A stretch of DNA of 64,000 nt from Podaxis mareebaensis (taxonomy: Eukaryota > Basidiomycota > Agaricomycetes > Agaricales > Agaricaceae): assembly GCA_018524725.1 (NCBI GenBank), contig JAEUWP010000091.1, positions 62,001-126,000 of the forward strand, in the 5' to 3' direction. Below are positions 21,522 through 31,137 of this stretch, in pieces. The translations under genes were made by a program, and so were the position numbers. Positions within the stretch are counted from its first letter, which is position 1, and each line of letters begins with the position of its first letter. The notes below the pieces were generated by a model. That model was not told the origin of the DNA. It saw only the letters and a list, made by a program, of their open reading frames with translations, and made no database searches.

Positions 21522-22720
21522 TCCGTGATGTAAGAACCTACATATCTTTCGGACGAGAGTGGCTTGACTAATTTTTGGCTAGAGAGATCTGAAAATCATA
21601 ATCCGCGAATGGGTTCCACATTTCTGCATTTGACGCACTGCATGACCGCACTGCATTCGCCCACCACACTTACACGCTAGATCTCAGTGGCGACACAAGG
21701 CGTTATCGCCTCGCCAGTCCAACCACCAGGGAGACTCAAGCACTTAGGCTCAGCCAAGAACATTGCTTCCTCCTCTCCCTCACAACTCCAACCCAAAGCT
21801 AGAAGTAAAGGGGTCCTTCAACCCCACCATAGATACTTATATTCAAAAGCCAAAGAAAAAAAAAAAAAGAGGATGTAACCATACTGCAATACCATACTAT
21901 CTCAAGACTCTGAATATATACAACGGACATAAAACCACAACAACCGACTTTCTCCCCAACCACCTCAACGCAAGGGGCAGAGTTGGAAATCAAAATAAGA
22001 AAAGTCAGGGAATATGAAAACAGGAATCTTGGCAATCGGAATGTATGCGACAAGGGCGGGAGGGTGGATTTGGTGCGATCAACTGGGTGATCGAGGAGAT
22101 AAAAGCTAAAAACGAGCGTCTGTAAACGAGTGTGGTAATGTAATAAAAAAAGGCGGGGGAACAGAATCTTCTTTCTCTCTCTGGACTGAATAAGGGGACA
22201 CAAAACAATATTCAACACTGGGTTGATGGGAGGGGATGACAGAACAGCGGAACGAAATTGCTTGAAAGTACGGAGGTCGGCATGCAGAACTGGATCTGCA
22301 AGAGGCGGAAAATGATGAACGGGCGGTGGGGATGCCGGCGGCCGGTACGATGAGGCTTGACTCAGGGACACGTCAAGGTCAGGAGACTTGGAGAGGCGCC
22401 AGAAGTCAAACTAGGAGCGAAGCGTAAACCAGGCCAAGGCACCAGCAAAACCAGCAGTGGAGTTAGAGGGCGATAGCGGGTAGGCGGAGAGGGGAAGGGA
22501 GAGCGTAGGACGGAGAAAAAAAAAGAGCCAAGGTCTCGCAGGTCTAAGTAAGTATGAGCTTCAATAAAATAATCGATAGCCGTCGGTCGATCAATATGGC
22601 CGGGAATAAGATAGGTCGTCACATTCGGTAGGAGGGGGGACGTTGATAGCGTTATCGATAAAAATATTGTGGTCGTCGTAACGTCGGTCGGGCGAGGCGA
22701 GTGGAATGGTAACGGAGGTA
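21522..22720. other. Convergent 3' region, RPC17 / membrane-protein gene
   Basis: 1.2 kb between two converging genes. Long minus-strand frames (21799-22371, 22362-22811) are Pro/Ser/Leu-rich readings of UTR or overlap the last exon of the next gene in another frame. They are not credible proteins. Confidence 0.4.
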
Positions 22721-24214
22721 TCACCGGGGCGCGAACACGATCACGCAAACGATAAACGGGATATAAGTGACCAGCGATACCCCAGCCATAACTCGACATC
22801 GGGTCCTCCACGATCTAGCATCTGCACAACAAAAACAGTTATCAATATCACCCGCTCGGAAGAAGACGGGGAACCAGCAACTGACCATACTCAACCTGCG
22901 GATCGTCTAACACAACCCCCTTCTCCAAGCCACCAACGCCACCAGCAGTCTCACCACCAGTAGGCAACAACCTCCTCGTCTGCGGCACACCCACAAAACT
23001 CGCAATCCACCACACCGGGAAAATCACAAACCCCAAAAAGAACATCCAGGCATGGAACGGACTTCCACCCCTCTCAACCCAACCCTTCATCCCCCATCTA
23101 CTCTCACCACTTTCCATTTGAGATGGCAACGAAAGCGACCATGGCGTACTTTGTATAGGTGCAGGTTTTCTTGGGTCCCGCATGTGGAACGTTCCGCCAG
23201 AGTGCGTAATGGAAGGTGCATGTGGTGAGATGAGTGCTGAAATGGGAATAGATGCTTGTGAAAGACTACGTCGTGAGGGTGCGGGTTGGTTTTGGTATAC
23301 GTTGCCGCTGTTGTGGGGGTGGGAGACGTTACTCGCGGGAGTGGATCCACGGCCTTGGTATGAGTAAGAGCGGGAGTACGAGTTGTCCCGTGTTGGGTGG
23401 GTTTGTGTCGATGATGATCCTGCACGACGGAGGTCCCCTGGGGTGTCAGAACCTTTTGCGCTTCTCTTGCTTGACCAGGAGCCCGTGTTTTTAGAATTAG
23501 GGGATTCTGCAACGGAGCTCATAGCAGTCCTTGAGGCTGGCCGAGAGGGTGGGTTGGAACCATCACCGGTCAAAGACAGCCTAGCTCTTTTCCTGCGATA
23601 CGAAGATGGGGCATGCGATGACGCGGAAGCCCGATGCGCTAAGACCCTGTCATCAGTATAATCCCCTCCAAGAAAAAAGTGAACGACATACTCCTGGGCT
23701 CTGGCGCAAATGTGGCCCGATGCTCCTTCTGTTCCTTGGGCGGAGTCGTACTCCCAGGGTCAACCTCCACATCCTCCGCCTTCCTTTTCCCCGTAGACCC
23801 ACTCGACCAGCTCTTCTGTACGGGCGGCACCACAAGTCCCCCAGCGATTGGATTCCTCAGCACACTCGATGGTGTCTCCGGTACGGATTTATGATGAACT
23901 CTCTTTGGCGAGAGAGAAGGAGTGACAGGCGACGCTTCGGGTGTAGGGGCGATAACAGCCAGCCTCGGGGGAGCCAAAAGCGACGGTGGCGTTGATCCTG
24001 ATCCGGACTGAGGAGTATGGGAAGTAGAGATTGTTGTGGGCTGGAGGGACGAGAAGGACCGTGTGTTCGCTGTACCCAAACGAGAGAGGGACGTGGGGGT
24101 GATGGTAGGCCTGCCCTTGCCCTTGTCCACCTGCTGGGTGTCTTGCGCTGGCATCGGCGCCTGGGCGGACTGTGATGAGCTTGATGATGGTGCGACTTTG
24201 TCCGTGGCAGGCAT
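22721..24214 (-). CDS. Ser/Pro-rich protein with two C-terminal membrane segments, function unknown
   Basis: Three exons with consistent phases (23692-24214, 22886-23638, 22721-22821) give 458 aa. The first ~340 residues are low-complexity Ser/Thr/Pro with a basic patch (YRRKRARLSL) and no cysteine-rich fold, so probably a disordered cytoplasmic region. Near the C terminus come a conserved-looking segment, PFHAWMFFLGFVIFPVWWIA, then VEYDARSWRTRCRVM, then a second hydrophobic helix (VSLVTYIPFIVCVIVFA) that ends the protein. The WMFFLGFxxFPxWW hairpin is a pattern I associate with uncharacterised fungal 'serine-rich' membrane proteins; no function is claimed. The first ATG (MPATDKVAP) is preferred because upstream codons in frame lack ATG. 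Confidence 0.75.
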
Positions 24215-24867
24215 GGAGCCGAGGGTGTTCTGAAGAGGAGCCAAAGGGGGTCTGCGTAGATGCGGAATTTTGGCGGCGTGGGGGCGGGTGGAGTGGGTGT
24301 GAATATTGGTGTCGGATAGATTGGGGGTATCTGGAAATTTGTGATCAGTTGGCGTGGGGAGAGGAGTGGGAGGGCGCAGAGGGACGGACCAAAAGGGCGA
24401 TTGGGGCTGGCAGGCAGCGCGTCTGTGAGCGCGCAACGCGTGACAGGGAGAGTCTAGAGAAAGAAAGAGAAAGGGAAAGAGAAGAGAGTCAGTAACCAGA
24501 AACGAGACAAGGCGGCTGACAAGTCAAGCAGCCCAGCCCAGCCAACACACGTTGTTTCCGCGTGCTTCTCCCCTTTCCTTATTGGGCAACTCCCTATCCC
24601 CCTTGGATTCTAGACATTCTGCCAACATTGCCCGCGTCACTTCCACCTCCCACCCCTTGCCTTCTTTCATTTGGCCTACCGACGACGCCAGTCGGCAACT
24701 CTCGATCGCGCTCAGTCGCCTCGACTCTTCCTCCGCGCTCCTGAGCGTCCCCCGCGACATACATCTCAGGAGTGATCTCCTGACGCCCGTCTCCGGTGAC
24801 ATGCGGTACGGATAGCAAGAGCAGGGTTGTATGCCTCGAGTATATATATGAGACAGAAGCAGAAAAA
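24215..24867. other. Promoter region of the membrane-protein gene; edge of the rearranged island
   Basis: No gene is seen. A plus-strand open frame at 24552-24815 has no ATG at its start. Homology to the repeated blocks begins abruptly at about 24868. Confidence 0.35.
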
Positions 24868-25084
24868 TAACGTGAAAGTCGGTGCAGTCGCGATGAAATA
24901 TGAGTGCACTTGCTCCACACAATCTTTGGTTGTCTCACTACCAATCGATCGCCTCGACAATGTACAACAGTTTGAACAAAAATAGACAACATGGCGTATC
25001 TCTCTGTCTCAGTGATATCAAGCACACCTGGCCCAGAATGGGAACAACACTTGCATCACGGGAGCGATCGCTCTCTCCTTCATT

Positions 25085-25378
25085 CGCGCTGCCACTCACG
25101 CAAGGCCTTGCCTACGCCTAGCAATAGCGTTTCTCTCCAAATGCCTAACACTCCAGGCCGGTCGAACAACACTTTCCAGACGAAACCTACAACGGATTCC
25201 ATAGATCATCAGCCCGAGATGGTTTCTTCTGATGTACAGACATACCAACAGACAAAGCAGTGTCGGTCCTCATCAGTGTAGGCAGCATCAGACCTGCGCC
25301 ACCAACCCGAACTCGCCTAGAATCTGCAGACTTCATCCCGACGCTAATGCCAACACTGAATCCCTTGTTGCAGCTAAA
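25085..25378 (-). pseudogene. Decayed epsin C-terminal fragment (block A)
   Basis: The minus strand resembles the last exon of the epsin gene (about 45265-45560): QKKPSRADDLWNPL-like coding parallels QKKPASAGGFDDLWNLSL, and upstream residues parallel PMLPTPMRANTA. The frame is interrupted. It sits directly upstream of the GH20 copy A promoter and is shared with block B and, in part, with the flank of GH20 copy C. Confidence 0.6.
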
Positions 25379-25382
25379 AGGG

Positions 25383-25526
25383 CGAGTGTCCGCAAGGTTT
25401 CATGGGTCATGCGATGTCCGTGTTTGCCTCGATCTCTCCCATGCGAAAATATCATATCCCTGTAGCGTTGGGCGTATGCACAGGATGATTGGGATCGATT
25501 GGTGATGTGCCTGCTTTGTGGTTTGT
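25383..25526. other. ~145-bp inversion in the GH20 copy A upstream region
   Basis: The reverse complement of this stretch aligns with 29952-30095 (block B) and with 42236-42380 (upstream of copy C). For example, the plus-strand 'caaggtttcatgggtcatg' matches 'catgacccatgaaaccttg' of copy C. Sequence on either side stays collinear. Copies B, C and D share one orientation, so A is the inverted one. Confidence 0.85.
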
Positions 25527-25651
25527 CTGCTTCTTCTTCTCCACCGAAACCATGCACGCCAAAAGCAATCCTATTTGGCCCTCGACGTCGACCCCGTGCT
25601 GTGGCCTTCAACAATAGTCCACCACCAAATCACACACCCGCATCTTGAACA

Positions 25652-25658
25652 TATATAA
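25652..25658 (+). promoter_or_regulatory. TATA box of GH20 copy A
   Basis: TATATAA lies 73 nt before the ATG at 25731, in sequence shared with copies B (30219), C (42509) and D (50135, minus). Confidence 0.55.
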
Positions 25659-25730
25659 CCTCACATTCATATCCACCCGCTAGCCTGTCTTCTTCATCCG
25701 GATTCCATCCTCCCCATCCCCAGGTTCGCC

Positions 25731-26509
25731 ATGAACTTGCTTTACCGGCTCTACACGTTCCTCTGCCTCACGCCCGCACTGGCGATATGGCCTCGACCAC
25801 AAGACTTGACCACTGGATCTACGCCTCTCCGCCTCGCCCCCTCCTTCTCCACCAAATTCTCCGGAATCACTCAAATCCCAAAAGACCTCTCAGACGCAGT
25901 GCAACGCACTTCAGAGCATCTCAAGACGAATAAACTCCAAGCACTCGTACCAGACCGAGGAGCTTTATCGCCCTCTGCAGTTCTATCTGCACGTACCTTA
26001 GGATCACTTATCCCCTCCGCTTAAATTCGGGTGCGGGTGTGGTGAAGGTCATAAGTGAGGAGGCCATGCAGGGTTTAGGAACACAGGACGAGAGTTATAG
26101 TTTACAAATTTCGGCGGACGGGGGAGCCGTGGTGTTGAGCGCAAACACTGCATTGGGATTGTTTAGAGGGCTGACGACGTTTGAGCAGTTGCGGTATGAG
26201 TTGGATGGAACGACTTATACCTTGCAGGTGCCGATTCAGGTTACGGATGCACTAGCATATGTGAGCGTAATTCTTTCTTGCATCTCCTGAATTCCGTGCC
26301 GATGAGGGATGTACAGCCTTATCGCGGGTTCATGTTGGATACTACTTGTAACTAGCAAGTGCTTCAAGTGAGCGAAATGGAATCGGATGCTGACGCTATG
26401 TGCCTAGTTTCCCTGTCGCAGATATCGAACGCACACTGGACACGATGAGCTGGGTCAAAATCAACCACTTCCACTGGCACGTTGTCAGCTCCCAATCCTT
26501 CTCTCTCGT
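25731..26509 (+). pseudogene. GH20 beta-N-acetylhexosaminidase copy A, frameshifted and truncated
   Basis: The ATG and signal peptide (MNLLYRLYTFLCLTPALA) and the GH20 N-terminal domain match copies C and D. After RTLGSL a 2-nt insertion ('tatcccctcc' against 'taccctcc') shifts the frame into TAA, and a small deletion follows. Coding resumes at EEAMQGLGTQDESYSLQ. Exon 2 (YRGFMLDT) and the start of exon 3 (FHWHVVSSQSF; copies C and D have VVDSQSF) are present. GH20 homology then stops at 26509, before the catalytic region. It cannot make an enzyme. Confidence 0.9.
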
Positions 26510-27060
26510 GAGTGAATAACTTACAACTATGAACTTCTGAGCCGTTGACTTGGTAGGGCTAAAGTTTCATTTGACGAGCAAGGCGGGTAATGGTGGCCAG
26601 AACCTTGCGATTGGGAGGGGTTGTGAGGTCATGCAACGTATCATCAGCAAACGCAGTTTGCAGAAGTGAGGACGTTGCATCTTCTACTTGAGGCTCATCT
26701 GGAGCTGCCTCTTGACCGCCGAATTCGTTTATCACTTGCCGCTTCATCATTATTCAAATTACCAGCCAAGTCTTAGTCGAGCTCAGTAACCGGTGCCAGG
26801 CTGCCAAGCCCCAGAATCTAACTGGCTAGCCTCCTGTCAAATCCTCTGTGACGCTGATATTCGGGTGCCAGAATTAAGCACCTTAACAGCAACTTGGGGA
26901 ACAGCTCCTATCGGACGCCTTAATGGCAACTTGGGGAACAGCCCCCATCAAGCGCCTCAACAGCACCTTGGGAACAGCTTCCAACCTCATTCCTGCCCCC
27001 CCAGAATTCAACCTTCACCACCACCAAGACCCATTCCCTATCGAAACTTGACCTCCCTCT
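26510..27060. other. Non-GH20 segment joined to truncated GH20 copy A
   Basis: Sequence shared with block B (36449-36998). It contains a minus-strand 63-codon ORF (26559-26750) conserved between the blocks apart from a few changes, and the 37-bp repeats. No family was recognised. Confidence 0.4.
26882..26982 (+). repeat. 37-bp tandem repeat, about 2.7 copies
   Basis: Units begin 'cttaacagcaacttgggg', 'cttaatggcaacttgggg' and 'ctcaacagcaccttggg'. The same array occurs in block B at about 36821-36921. Confidence 0.8.
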
Positions 27061-27996
27061 ATGACGATACTCTCGAACTCAAGCAATTTCGTTCTTAACT
27101 TGAAGAATAGCCAATTGATAGACCACAGCACGGCCGAAAGAAGTGGTGAGACCATCTATCCCGACCGTATCTCGCAAGGTATTAACGAACGCAAAGGCTG
27201 TAGGATTCTGCAGGAGGCCTCGCTTCCGGGTGCTTTACACGACTCTGGGACCCGTGAACTCGCCCTACGTGATATCCCAGAGATGGAGCAGGATGACTTT
27301 GTCGATAAGTTCATCGTATGGGCTCTTCTGGCGGATAGGCAATTTGTGATGTGGCTGAAGGGGCCCAAATCAACGTTGGCCCAGATCTTTGCGGAGAGGG
27401 CGGAAGAGCAACTAGCTGCGACATTCTTTTTCTCTCGGTCACAAGGAATAAACGACCCGACGCGGTTTTTCACCACCATTTCACTCCAATTCGCCACTCA
27501 TTTCCCCCCATATGCCGCTTTGGTGGAAGATAAACTTCGCCGCAATCCCAACCTGGTGACAAAGTCACTGAAGGTCCAGTTTCGCGAGCTCATTGCTGGG
27601 CCATTCCAAGAACTCTCAAGCCAGGGCGTCGACTTGGGGCCGCGAAGGCTAATTATTGTGGGGGGAATTGAAGAATGCGAGGATATGCAAGCTCGGTGCG
27701 AAATCCTACGGATTATTCTCGGGTCAGCAGGTGGACTTGGCTTTCGCTGGGCGATCTTCAGCGAGGAGGATCACGAGCTCAAAGCAAGATTAACAGAGCG
27801 GGGATCGCTGACAGAGTCGTGTTGGATGATTGATCATTCTGGGCTCGGGAGCGCAGACTCTGATGGGAGAGTCTATTTTCGTGTCGACTTCGTCCAAGGT
27901 CAAGGCCAGACTGTCTATTGGACGAGTATCACGTGCAGCACAAAAATAGCTGCTGGCACAGCCTTCTTTTTTTTTTACCCCATCGCTCCAGATTGA
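27061..27996 (+). pseudogene. NACHT-type NTPase relic with deleted P-loop (block A)
   Basis: A single open frame of 311 aa. It resembles the NACHT NTPases expanded in mushroom fungi (STAND proteins of self/non-self recognition): EASLPGALHDSGTRE upstream, FVMWLKGP before the P-loop, ATFFFSRSQG, LQFATHFP, LIAGPFQELSS, then the Walker-B region and CEILRIILG. Walker A is reduced to GPKST; the usual GPAGAGKS lacks its central Gly-rich residues. Walker B reads RLIIVGGIEEC instead of an Asp-containing LIIIDGLDEC-type motif. It has no downstream repeat domain and the end runs into a poly-T junction. The lost nucleotide-binding residues argue against NTPase activity, although the frame is open. Confidence 0.7.
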
Positions 27997-28069
27997 TCTA
28001 CACGATCAAACAACCTGTTGCCTTGTGCACCGCCCATTACCTCATACATATACCTTTCGAGGTACGGGC

Positions 28070-28905
28070 CACCAATACTATTGACGCACCCCGGTTCGGA
28101 TGGCACCCCGGTTCGGACGAACATTTGTATGTTGCTCTACACTCTATATAAATTCTCCAAAAATTCATAATAAATGGCTAATAAATAATCAATCTAATGT
28201 GCGTGCATTACTGTACTGAAATATGAGGCGGTTGGAGAGAGCGTCGAGCGGGGTCAATATCACTCTCTGTCACTCTAGCCGAGGGATGCCGTGTCGGGGC
28301 TTGAATACCATTGATGAGATCTGGAGACTCACGTCATTCATTTGAGGACAATAGTCTAGCTCTGCTTCGACGCTGTGCGTCAAACTCTTCCTTCTCTACC
28401 TATGGCGCGGACCAAGGGAGGCTCGTCACGGGATCCTCGTCATGCCTATGGAGGACCCAGAATACGAGAATCATATTATGGTTGTACTACGTCTGAACCA
28501 TCTTCAGCAGTCGGGACAAGCACCACTACACAAGCTCAACCTGACCATGGTCCTCCAACTGTTCCGGTACACATATCACCATACGCATCAGCTTCATATC
28601 TGTCTTTTCCGCCTAATCCTGGTGACCCTCCAGGGGCTGTTTATGCTCATTCGAGTTTGCTATCCCATAATTCATCAGCATACTATTACCATAATCCATA
28701 CGCCAGTCCATCTAATTACAACCAGTATATAGACTCACATCCTCGTTACTACATCAAGCCAGAATACCTAGTACCTACTAGTAATCTCAACATAATCATC
28801 TACGTGCATAGATCAGCTGAGTTTGAAAAAGACCAGGTGGGAAAGACGTGACTGAGGTGACCATCCGAACTGGGGTGCCATCCGAACCGGGGTGCGTCGA
28901 TAGTA
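28070..28905. mobile_element. Inverted-repeat (MITE-like) element, ~0.84 kb
   Basis: Left end 28070-28112 and right end 28860-28905 are inverted copies of one another over about 43 bp. Each carries two direct copies of 'caccccggttcgga', with one change ('agttcgga') on the right. Inside is a 150-codon ORF (28402-28851) starting MARTKGGSSRDPR, Tyr/Ser/Pro-rich, with no transposase motif seen. A further related stretch at 29300-29375 ('aaatgttcatccgaggttcg' and 'aggtacgggccaccaatat') matches the left flank (28050-28145), partly inverted. The true element may therefore be larger or nested. No clear target-site duplication was identified. Confidence 0.6.
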
Positions 28906-29437
28906 GTATCTCGGGAAAAGCACTCTAGAAATTATGTTCATCACAACGGTATTACATTCCAAATGCCTTAAAGTGAAAAGATAGAAGCCAGAGAACCAGA
29001 GCACTGCGAGCAGCGACCATCAGCGATGAAGAGGATGCAAATATGGAAGCCAATAAGCAGACACACTCTTTCAGCCGCGGCCATGCTTAGCCGGCTTCAG
29101 ATGGGCCCAAATCTCAGATGTCACATCAGTCACAGTATGCCCACCAGCTCATTTGAGGAGGCATGCTCAGCAAGTGCGACAAAGTGTGACTTTGAGCCTG
29201 CAGTCGCTCTCTTCATCCGCTCGAAGTCTCCTTAAATAAATACTCGCACAATACACGGAGTATGTGGAAGGTGTATCATGTAAAGCCTCAAAAAGTCTTG
29301 TGGAGTACGGAGCAAGATGCAAATGTTCATCCGAGGTTCGGGCGCATCCAAGGTACGGGCCACCAATATAGTAGTCGACTTTTGTGAAAACCCTAATGGG
29401 AAGATGCACATGGTGTGGCTTGACAATCATTGCTGTT
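28906..29437. other. Spacer between the inverted-repeat element and block B
   Basis: No gene is seen. It contains the second partial copy of inverted-repeat-type sequence at 29300-29375. Confidence 0.4.
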
Positions 29438-29659
29438 TAATGTGAAAGTCAGTGCAGTCACGATGAAATATGAGTGCATTTGCTCCACACAGTCTTTGGT
29501 TGTCTCACTACCAATCGATCGCCTCGACAATGTACAACAATTTGAACAAAAATAGACAACATGGTGTATCTCTTTGTCTCAGTGATATCAAGCATACCTG
29601 GCCCAGAATGTGAATAACACTTGCACCACGGGAGCGATTGTTCTCTCCTTCATTCGTGC

Positions 29660-29950
29660 TGCCACTCACGCAAGGCCTTGCCTACACCTAGCAATAGTGT
29701 TCCTCTCCAAATTCCTAACACCCCAGGCCAGTCGAACAACACTTTCCAGATGAAACCTACAACGGATTCCATAGATCATCAGCCCGAGATGGTTTCTTCT
29801 GATGTATAGACATACCAACAGACAAAGCAGTGTCGGTCCTCATCGATGTAGGCAGCATCAGACCTGCACCACCAACCCGAACTCGTCTAGAATCTGTGGA
29901 CTTCATCCCGATGCTAATGCCAACACCGAATCCCTGGTTACAGCTAAAAG
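29660..29950 (-). pseudogene. Decayed epsin C-terminal fragment (block B)
   Basis: The minus strand reads NQGFGVGISIGM, VGGAGLMLPTSMRTDTA and QKKPSRADDLWNPL. These parallel QQGFFGASAGMGM, MLPTPMRANTA and QKKPASAGGFDDLWNLSL in the last exon of the epsin gene. It has no start or ENTH domain. Confidence 0.7.
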
Positions 29951-30297
29951 GGTCGGACAAACCGCAAAACAGGCACACCACCGATCGATCCCAATCATTC
30001 TGTGCATATGCCCAACACTACAAGGATATGACATTTTTGCATGAGAGAGACCGATACAAACACGGTCATCACATGACCCACAAAACCTTGCGGACACCCA
30101 CTGCTTCTCCTTCTCCACCGAAACAATGCACACCAAAAGCAACCCTATTTGGTCTTCGACGTCAACCCTGTGCTGCAACCCTCAACAATGGTCACCACCA
30201 AATCACCCATCATCAGCATATATAACCTCACATTCACGTCCACCAATGAGCCTGTCTTCTTCATCCGGATTCCATCCTCTCCACTATTAAGTTCACC

Positions 30298-30712
30298 ATG
30301 AATTTCCTTTCCCTCCTCTACACCTTCCTCTGCTTCACGCCCACACTGGCAGTATGGCCTCGACCACAAAACCTGACCACTGGATCTACGTCTCTCCACC
30401 TTGCCTCCTCCTCTATCAAGTTCTCCGGAATCAGTCAAGTCCCAAAAGATCTCTCAGACGCACTCCAACGCACCTCAGAACATCTCAAGACAGGTAAACT
30501 CCAAGCACTCGTACCAGATCATGGAGCTTCATCGTCCTCCGCAGTTCTATCCACACGTACCCTAGGATCACTTACCCTCCACTTGAATTCTGGTGCAGCT
30601 GGGGATACTGTGAAGCGCATAAGTGAGGAGGCCATGCAGGGTTTAGGAATGCAGGACGAGAGTTACAGTTGACAAGTTCCAGCAGATGGTGGAGATGCGG
30701 TGTTGAGCACGA
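30298..30712 (+). pseudogene. GH20 copy B, 5' part, cut by a copia insertion
   Basis: ATG at 30298, signal peptide MNFLSLLYTFLCFTPTLA, then the GH20 N-terminal domain. An in-frame TGA at about 30670 (ESYS then stop where copies C and D read ESYSLQ) truncates it. The copia 5' LTR begins at 30713 in the middle of exon 1, and the reading continues at 36079. Confidence 0.9.
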
Positions 30713-31077
30713 TGTTGGAGTCAGCAAAGTGGTGTCGTGTGTATCGAGTGGCCGCCGAGATGCATACCTGAAACGGTCAGGAGGTGCGTAGGCTGAAAGG
30801 AGGAAAAATGAATTTCATCTTTTACTTTCATATGACTTACACCGTTCCCGTTATTTTTCCATACGATAGCCTTATTATAAAAGCTATATACCATGTATGT
30901 TTCCGCTTCAGTACTCGCGCATATTCCGAGTGACTGAAGTGAGTATTGTATATTCTGACCGAGTTGGACTTACACTAATCGTGTTGGTACTTAGTCTATT
31001 TGTACATCTTTCAGGTATTGAATATATCCAGTACTCATGCGTATTCCAAGTGACTGAATCTATTTGTACATCTTTCA
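30713..31077 (+). repeat. 5' LTR of the copia element
   Basis: 365 bp, starting TGTTGGAG and ending TCTTTCA. It differs from the 3' LTR at 11 sites, all transitions in CpG context. It carries two ~30-bp direct repeats ('cagtactcgcgc...gactgaa') at 30909-30938 and 31029-31058, and two copies of 'tctatttgtacatctttcag' at about 30995 and 31059. Confidence 0.97.
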
Positions 31078-31096
31078 GGTTATGGGCCCCGACCCA
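31078..31096 (+). promoter_or_regulatory. Putative primer-binding site region
   Basis: The bases right after the 5' LTR ('ggttatgggccccga') occupy the place of the minus-strand primer-binding site. The matching tRNA was not identified. Confidence 0.4.
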
Positions 31097-31137
31097 TTGC
31101 ATTGCTGAAAAGAAATCCAACACTCGAAGTAAATTCT

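Larger units (their letters stand above)
24868..27972 (+). repeat. Segmental duplication block A (~3.1 kb)
   Basis: This block is repeated as block B (29438-37912 once the copia element is removed). It holds in order: a decayed epsin fragment (minus), the GH20 promoter, a truncated GH20 gene (25731-26509), a 37-bp tandem repeat and a NACHT-like ORF. Both copies share the same internal junction where GH20 sequence stops (26509 / 36448). The chimera therefore formed before the block was duplicated. The two copies diverge after a poly-T tract at about 27970. Confidence 0.85.

Noticed and set aside
21799..22371. 190-codon minus-strand ORF rich in Pro/Ser/Leu
   Set aside because: It lies in the convergent 3' region, ends in homopolymer-coded Phe runs, and fits UTR better than protein.
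22362..22811. 149-codon minus-strand ORF covering the end of the membrane-protein gene
   Set aside because: It uses another frame than the exon that gives a membrane helix and a clean stop at 22721.
24552..24815. Possible first exon of a divergent gene
   Set aside because: No ATG begins the frame and no following exon is found before the duplicated block.
26882..26982. Regularly spaced 37-bp repeats as a possible CRISPR-like array
   Set aside because: Fewer than three adjacent units with no spacers; the setting is a eukaryotic genome, so it is an ordinary minisatellite.
28402..28440. MARTKGG start resembling histone H3 (MARTKQT)
   Set aside because: Similarity stops after five residues; the rest is Tyr/Ser/Pro-rich and inside an inverted-repeat element.
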